This document shows, piece after piece, positions 20,579-23,524 of a stretch of DNA of 23,524 nt (the stretch's first letter is position 1; every line of letters begins with the position of its first letter). The position numbers were made by a program, and so were the translations under genes. The stretch is taken from positions 1 through 23,524 of IMG/VR virus record IMGVR_UViG_3300023184_000529. One strand, 5' to 3'. Origin of the DNA: a virus. Below the pieces are notes generated by a model that searched no databases, was not told where the DNA came from, and worked only from the letters and a program-made list of their open reading frames with translations.

Positions 20579-21085
20579 TTTCATTGGTAATTGTGAAAGG
20601 ATGTTTTGTATGTCTTCACTTTCATCCTGATAAATTCTTAGTTTTTTGCGTACTATTTCCCTTTTCTTAAGCCAAAAAATCATATTACTCCATACGCCAG
20701 GATGAAAAATACGGATGTAAGTTGAACAGTTTTTTGCGTACAAATTGGCGTATCTAGTCATTCCAAGCTCACTAGGTGGTAGTTCGTTGTCGCTATAGTT
20801 AGAACAAATTAAAATTAGCTTTGATTTGCTTGTCTGATACATCTCCGGATGATCAACAACCCCAGTTGCTGGTTTTTCGCCTTCTTGGTTATGTAGAAAA
20901 AGGTTTTTGTTAAGGCTTTGAATATACGGAAACACGTTCACAGATTTTGTGATACAAAACTCTTCTACAAATTTGTTTCGGTTCTCAATTATTTCTTCAT
21001 CTTTAGAAAAGCGTTTATCCGTAACGCCCAATATCTTAGGATATTTATTTACAACCTTACCATCGATTGCAGGCGCCACAGCCAT
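20558..21085 (-). CDS. AT-rich cargo protein of unknown function
   Basis: This protein has 175 residues from the ATG at 21085, which overlaps the upstream stop (TGATG) and has GAGGAG nine bases before it; a start nine codons earlier at 21112 is possible. The body (ILGVTDKRFSKDEEIIENRN; FVEEFCITKSVNVFPYIQSL; KLILICSNYSDNELPPSELG) looks like a folded alpha/beta protein with several cysteines and aromatics. The segment GVWSNMIFWLKKREIVRKKL is a strongly amphipathic helix. Three full lines count to about 30-35% GC, far below its neighbours. It is bracketed by 22-bp direct repeats, indicating recent acquisition. I do not recognise it; a defence, counter-defence or exclusion role is possible but unsupported. 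Confidence 0.55.
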   Translation of the reverse strand: MAVAPAIDGKVVNKYPKILGVTDKRFSKDEEIIENRNKFVEEFCITKSVNVFPYIQSLNKNLFLHNQEGEKPATGVVDHPEMYQTSKSKLILICSNYSDNELPPSELGMTRYANLYAKNCSTYIRIFHPGVWSNMIFWLKKREIVRKKLRIYQDESEDIQNILSQLPMKMLESWR

Positions 21086-21105
21086 CACCGCCAGCTCCTC
21101 AGCAT
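21084..21105. repeat. Direct repeat at gene junction (copy B)
   Basis: This 22-base copy encodes the end MLRSWR and stop of the 31-residue membrane protein and the start of the 175-residue gene; partner of 20557-20578. Confidence 0.75.
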
Positions 21106-21180
21106 CGGCCATGCCATTACAAACAGCACCACCACCATCATCGGACCAATAATCCGCACCGCTGTATCTAGGATTTCCAT
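21085..21180 (-). CDS. Tiny single-span membrane protein (31 residues)
   Basis: The frame reads MEILDTAVRIIGPMMVVVLF and continues VMAWPMLRSWR. A hydrophobic helix (about residues 9-27) is followed by an Arg-rich end, the layout of a small bitopic inner-membrane protein with its C-terminus inside. A strong AAGGAG site lies about nine bases upstream of the ATG, and the stop overlaps the next start (TGATG). It could be a holin-like, exclusion or regulatory membrane peptide. No homologue is known to me, and its small size limits certainty. Confidence 0.5.
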   Translation of the reverse strand: MEILDTAVRIIGPMMVVVLFVMAWPMLRSWR

Positions 21181-21181
21181 A

Positions 21182-21394
21182 TTACTTTGCTCCTTGGGTT
21201 TGTTGTTTTTCCTTCAGTAAACTCGTCACCACTTCCTCTAGTCTCGCCAGCCGGGCCTCTAGCCCTTGGATCCGCATATCCCTGGCCGCATTAGCAAAGG
21301 CATCGAACACCCCGGCACTCCAGGCCACCGCTGGCTTGCACTCGCCCAGCACCCCTTCCTGTTCCAGATCCCGCACTTCAGTCGGCTCAATCAT
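21182..21394 (-). CDS. Small coiled-coil protein
   Basis: This is a 70-residue protein with an AAAGGAA ribosome-binding site ten bases before ATG. The first half (PTEVRDLEQEGVLGECKPAV) is acidic and the second is a regular coiled coil with heptads (IQGLEARLARLEEVVTSLLK). It ends one base before the start of the 31-residue membrane protein, so the two are probably co-translated and may work together. Function unknown. Confidence 0.5.
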   Translation of the reverse strand: MIEPTEVRDLEQEGVLGECKPAVAWSAGVFDAFANAARDMRIQGLEARLARLEEVVTSLLKEKQQTQGAK

Positions 21395-21395
21395 A

Positions 21396-21629
21396 TTATT
21401 TTGTTCCTTTATTTTTGTTACCGTTCAAAAAAGACATTTTTGGAGCAGGCCACGCCAACGGTAAAAAAGGGTTTTTGCGGGCGGGTATAAAGCCCAGGGG
21501 CCGCAGGAATTTTTCTAGTAAGGGGAACAGCCGACCTCCGCCACGGATAGAACGTGTGGAGGCCGATTCGCCGTCACCTAGCGCGGGGGCGCCAGGCAAA
21601 CGACCCAAGGGAAAGGAACGCAAAGTCAC
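21396..21629 (-). CDS. Possible small Pro/Arg-rich protein (doubtful)
   Basis: A 77-residue frame can start at a GTG that overlaps the stop of the membrane protein upstream (GTGA), and it ends one base before the next ATG. The sequence (FPLGRLPGAPALGDGESAST; FLRPLGFIPARKNPFLPLAW) is Pro/Arg-rich, with no domain visible. The coupling fits the operon's habit. However, another frame is also open on the plus strand and composition is unusual, so these roughly 230 bases could be non-coding. Nearby bases contain only a weak hairpin (CCTCC/GGAGG type around 21535-21560). Confidence 0.25.
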   Translation of the reverse strand: MTLRSFPLGRLPGAPALGDGESASTRSIRGGGRLFPLLEKFLRPLGFIPARKNPFLPLAWPAPKMSFLNGNKNKGTK

Positions 21630-21778
21630 AGATCCCACTCTTTGCGGCACTTGTCGATGAACCAGCAGGTAAAGGCCACGGCGAAGACCAGCCCACTCAC
21701 CGCCACCCCAAACAGCACCGCCCAACCAACCAACACGGCCGCCATACCGAACAGATCCTTTGCGAGCTGATAGTCCAT
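21626..21778 (-). CDS. Small hydrophobic membrane protein (50 residues)
   Basis: The sequence begins MDYQLAKDLFGMAAVLVGWA and continues through a long hydrophobic stretch (VLFGVAVSGLVFAVAFTCWF) to IDKCRKEWDL, so one long or two short membrane spans are likely. I place the start at the ATG at 21778, which follows GAGGA seven bases upstream and overlaps the stop of the previous frame (TGATG). The longer frame up to 21865 has no support. Small membrane proteins at the head of an early operon are often exclusion or regulatory proteins; holin is also possible. No family is recognised. Confidence 0.55.
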   Translation of the reverse strand: MDYQLAKDLFGMAAVLVGWAVLFGVAVSGLVFAVAFTCWFIDKCRKEWDL

Positions 21779-22041
21779 CAGATCGTCCTCATATCGGGCA
21801 TCCACTGCCCCTCTGGTCCGGCCTCGGCGGCGCGGGGGTGTGTTAAATCTTGCGCATAAAACCAAGCTGCGGTTCCGCGCTGGGGAGGTTGTTCACCGCC
21901 GTGAAATTTAGTCGAAGGCGGGACGTTTGCTACGGGCTTGCTACCGGATTCCCCTAACTTACTGATGCTAAGTAGTTGCGCCCGAGAGGATTTGAACCTC
22001 CAACTAAGTCGGAGTTCGTTGTACACAAGAGGAGCTTTCAT
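21778..22041 (-). CDS. Possible ORF running through the attachment site
   Basis: This 87-residue frame starts at the ATG at 22041 and reads through the tRNA-like core (residues 7-22, overlapping YNELRLSWRFKSSRAQ), then SKLGESGSKPVANVPPSTKF, ending GQWMPDMRTI. Its stop overlaps the start of the membrane protein (TGATG). The N-terminal part is a translated tRNA sequence and so is suspicious. The C-terminal part keeps coupling with the operon. It could be a spurious frame, or a leader whose 5' end is exchanged upon integration. Confidence 0.3.
   Translation of the reverse strand: MKAPLVYNELRLSWRFKSSRAQLLSISKLGESGSKPVANVPPSTKFHGGEQPPQRGTAAWFYAQDLTHPRAAEAGPEGQWMPDMRTI
21977..22022 (-). other. Putative attP: 3' half of a tRNA gene
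   Basis: On the minus strand a T-arm is present (stem 21997-22001 with 21985-21989, loop TTCAAAT at 21990-21996). It is followed by CGGGCGC and discriminator A (21984 to 21977), with no encoded CCA. The bases before it (ACGAACTCCG) resemble the anticodon loop and stem of an arginine tRNA, but the variable region does not fit well, so the isotype is open. No matching 5' acceptor GCGCCCG occurs upstream, so this is only a 3' fragment. Phages that integrate into tRNA genes carry exactly such a segment as attP, beside the integrase, as here. Confidence 0.65.
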
Positions 22042-22091
22042 GGTCTTCTTATAGTTCGCTAGGGAAGCGATGCGTATGCTACGCTTGCTAC

Positions 22092-23252
22092 GTGGCCTCT
22101 ATTTACACAAGAAAAGGTTCGGAGTGCTACTCGATCAGATACAAAGGACCGGGCGGAAAGTGGATGGGCAAGCCAACCCAGTACCGCATTGATTCCCAAC
22201 TGCACCGAGCGAAGGCACTGGCCGAGGCGGCTAAAATATCCGTAGTAGAAAAACAGCGCAGCTTTAGTGGCCACGATTGGGTTCTTAACCATATCCATAA
22301 CTGGCCTTCCAGCCCTCTCACCACGTCCCACTACTGTAATAGCTGGAACTGGCTCGAGATGTTTATGGCCGAGCACAAGATTCACCTGGAGGACTTCGGC
22401 CCCAGCCAAGCCGAGCTCTACATCACCTGGCGTTGTGCCGATCGACGGCCCGCCGACGCTCACCGCCACCGCTCCGGCCACCGCGTCCACCGTAACAGCG
22501 CCTTGCGAGATATTAAGTTCTTGAAGTGGATCCACCGCCAAGGCCGCCTGCTGGGTAAGTGCCAGACTGTTGCCCTTAACGACTACGCCATCAAGCCGTC
22601 TGCCCGCATCCGCATTTTCCCCACCTTTAGCCCTGCCCAGATCGCGGCCGTCCGAAATGCCCTGAGCCATAAAGTCGTCCCTAATTGGATGCGAATAAGC
22701 TTTGAGATCGGACTGGCCACTGGTTGCCGCCTGCGCGAAACTGCTATCCCTCTGGAGGGGGTGGATCTGATAGGCGGCACTATCACCTTCCCCACTCCCA
22801 AAGGAGGTACCAACATGGCCTTCTCCATTCCCATCCCAAAGGCGATCGTCCCACTCCTTTGCGACCTCAAGGCGAGCGGCGCGAAAGTCAGTTGCCAGAT
22901 CCCGCCCAAAGCTAGCTACTACTGGCGCCAGTTGTTTGATCGAGTTGGATTGAAGACGCACGTTTTTCATTCTCTAAGGGTCACGCGGGTGACAAATCTT
23001 CGGAAAGCGGGAGTGCCACAATCCTACGCCATGAGATTGGTGAACCACTCTTCTTCAATGGTGCACCAACTTTATCAAAGGCACGAAGTTGAGGACTTAC
23101 GGGACTATGTGGATTGCGGTTCCTCCGGGCCCATAGTTCCAGCGAGGACGGAAAAACCCGCCCGTGCACAAGGGGGAAATCTGGTTCGTCAAAAAGCTTT
23201 CGCGCGTAGGAATACGAGACTGAATAGCCCAACTGAAATTCCGTTATGTTGA
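22092..23252 (+). CDS. int: Tyrosine-type integrase
   Basis: This is a 386-residue site-specific recombinase starting with GTG, the first possible start in frame; no Shine-Dalgarno site is seen. The N-terminal IYTRKGSECYSIRYKGPGGK is a typical arm-binding or AP2-like start. A SAM-like domain follows (about 85-170). The catalytic set is complete: Arg213 with Glu216 in TGCRLRE, a Lys in TPKGG (about 240), His293 and Arg296 in HSLR, His319 in VNHSS, and nucleophile Tyr328 in LYQRH. The last 50 residues after the tyrosine are a loose basic tail antisense to another plausible gene. It would integrate the phage at the tRNA site about 70 bases upstream. TATAGT at 22050 is a weak -10 candidate. Confidence 0.9.
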   Translation: MASIYTRKGSECYSIRYKGPGGKWMGKPTQYRIDSQLHRAKALAEAAKISVVEKQRSFSGHDWVLNHIHNWPSSPLTTSHYCNSWNWLEMFMAEHKIHLEDFGPSQAELYITWRCADRRPADAHRHRSGHRVHRNSALRDIKFLKWIHRQGRLLGKCQTVALNDYAIKPSARIRIFPTFSPAQIAAVRNALSHKVVPNWMRISFEIGLATGCRLRETAIPLEGVDLIGGTITFPTPKGGTNMAFSIPIPKAIVPLLCDLKASGAKVSCQIPPKASYYWRQLFDRVGLKTHVFHSLRVTRVTNLRKAGVPQSYAMRLVNHSSSMVHQLYQRHEVEDLRDYVDCGSSGPIVPARTEKPARAQGGNLVRQKAFARRNTRLNSPTEIPLC

Positions 23253-23340
23253 GCGGACAATTATTTCTTACCCGGTCCAGGGCGATCTTAACGGAGGTGG
23301 GACTGGTCGGCACCCACTTACACGTAGATTGCGCAAACAT
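22981..23340 (-). CDS. Possible excisionase-like DNA-binding protein, antisense to int 3' end
   Basis: This is a 119-residue frame from the ATG at 23340. The middle part, LNITEFQLGYSVSYSYARKL (about 31-50) followed by FDEPDFPLVHGRVFPSSLEL and WARRNRN, follows the pattern of excisionase/AlpA-type winged-helix proteins: a helix-turn-helix, then D-P-x-F-P, a strand with a basic residue, then a terminal W helix. The part past residue 78 may not be functional. It overlaps the integrase gene by 272 bases on the opposite strand, and the integrase tail over this stretch is low-complexity. No Shine-Dalgarno site is present. A chance open frame cannot be excluded. Confidence 0.4.
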   Translation of the reverse strand: MFAQSTCKWVPTSPTSVKIALDRVRNNCPLNITEFQLGYSVSYSYARKLFDEPDFPLVHGRVFPSSLELWARRNRNPHSPVSPQLRAFDKVGAPLKKSGSPISWRRIVALPLSEDLSPA

Positions 23341-23378
23341 TATGTCAAGCGTTTAGTTAAAAATAAAAATATAAAATA

Positions 23379-23524
23379 ATGATTAAGAAAATTAGAAAAC
23401 AAAACACCAATCTTAGTCTCGACCCAAAGATTAAAAAAATGGCCGTTCTACGAGCTAATCAGGTAGGACAAAGCCTCTCTGCCTACATCACTTTTCTGAT
23501 TGTAAAAGAGCTAGAAAAAAAACC
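23379..23524 (+). CDS. Ribbon-helix-helix-type regulator, partial (runs off right edge)
   Basis: This 48-codon frame opens at the ATG at 23379 and leaves the window. The sequence NTNLSLDPKIKKMAVLRANQ followed by VGQSLSAYITFLIVKELEKK has the order of a CopG/Arc-type domain: a short strand, then two helices with the QSLSAYI turn. The upstream region is very AT-rich, with no Shine-Dalgarno site. It may regulate lysogeny genes or act as an antitoxin; only its first part is visible. Confidence 0.6.
   Translation, partial: MIKKIRKQNTNLSLDPKIKKMAVLRANQVGQSLSAYITFLIVKELEKK

Noticed and set aside
21415-21660. 81-residue plus-strand frame
   Set aside because: It is antisense to the operon, Pro/Arg/Lys-rich without structure, has no ribosome-binding site, and overlaps genes with better support.
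21961-22080. Complete tRNA gene
   Set aside because: T-arm and 3' acceptor half are present, but there is no matching 5' acceptor, D-arm or paired anticodon stem upstream. It is only a 3' fragment.
22059-22970. Long open frame (303 residues) antisense to the integrase
   Set aside because: The integrase frame has the full catalytic set with normal composition. The antisense frame is a by-product of GC-rich codons and has no translation signal.
1-23524. CRISPR array or anti-phage defence system
   Set aside because: No regularly spaced identical repeats with unique spacers and no recognisable defence effector were found. The heptamer array is too short and mirrored to be a CRISPR.

Overview
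The window is most likely a 23.5-kb piece of a temperate tailed-phage genome (siphovirus type), cut at both ends. The head module follows a lambda-like plan: small terminase, GpA-type large terminase, gpW-like protein, GpB-type portal, protease-scaffold, major capsid, then small head-tail proteins, tail proteins and a tape measure. Base composition is about 50-55% GC, with several AT-rich islands. The host cannot be fixed from sequence alone. The style of several replication-operon proteins (a WWxxDWxxYG protein, a small HTH protein with an AAAREFGWTVAALSKR helix pair) reminds me of phages and prophages of Verrucomicrobiota, but that is recollection, not a search result.

Layout, right to left, because nearly everything is read leftward on the minus strand. 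(a) 23379-23524: start of a rightward ribbon-helix-helix gene that leaves the window. (b) 22092-23252: rightward tyrosine integrase, with a possible excisionase-like gene antisense to its 3' end. (c) 21977-22022: a 3' tRNA half, the probable attP, lying between the integrase and the leftward operon. Phage-like genes on both sides suggest a free or circular phage genome rather than an integrated one. (d) 22041-18346: a tightly packed early operon of small proteins, two with membrane segments, mostly joined by 1-4-nt stop/start overlaps (TGATG, GTGA, ATGA). (e) 18349-15836: a large primase-helicase. (f) 15539-15904: a regulatory and replication/packaging segment with a mirrored array of ten CATGGTC-type heptamers around an alternating purine-pyrimidine core, a palindromic operator-like site and a good -10 box for the late genes. 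(g) 15538-8610: packaging and head genes. (h) 8543-5183: an inserted surface-modification cassette of two glycosyltransferase proteins and one methyltransferase. (i) 5186-4926: a rightward secreted MORN-like moron gene. (j) 4869-1: head-tail connection and tail genes, including a short tape measure that predicts a tail of roughly 70 nm.

The genes combine into a standard temperate cycle: integrase with a possible excisionase at a tRNA attachment site, primase-helicase replication, terminase packaging, and capsid and tail assembly. Three things stand out. First, the ten heptamers between primase and terminase are placed so that four of five mirror pairs share exactly the same centre. Second, three AT-rich extra genes or gene blocks (10522-10950, 19699-19911, 20558-21085) are each bracketed by short imperfect direct repeats copied from the neighbouring gene junction, which suggests a repeat-mediated way of gaining and losing cargo genes in frame with the operon. 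Third, the glycosyltransferase-methyltransferase cassette directly downstream of the capsid gene suggests a sugar-modified virion.
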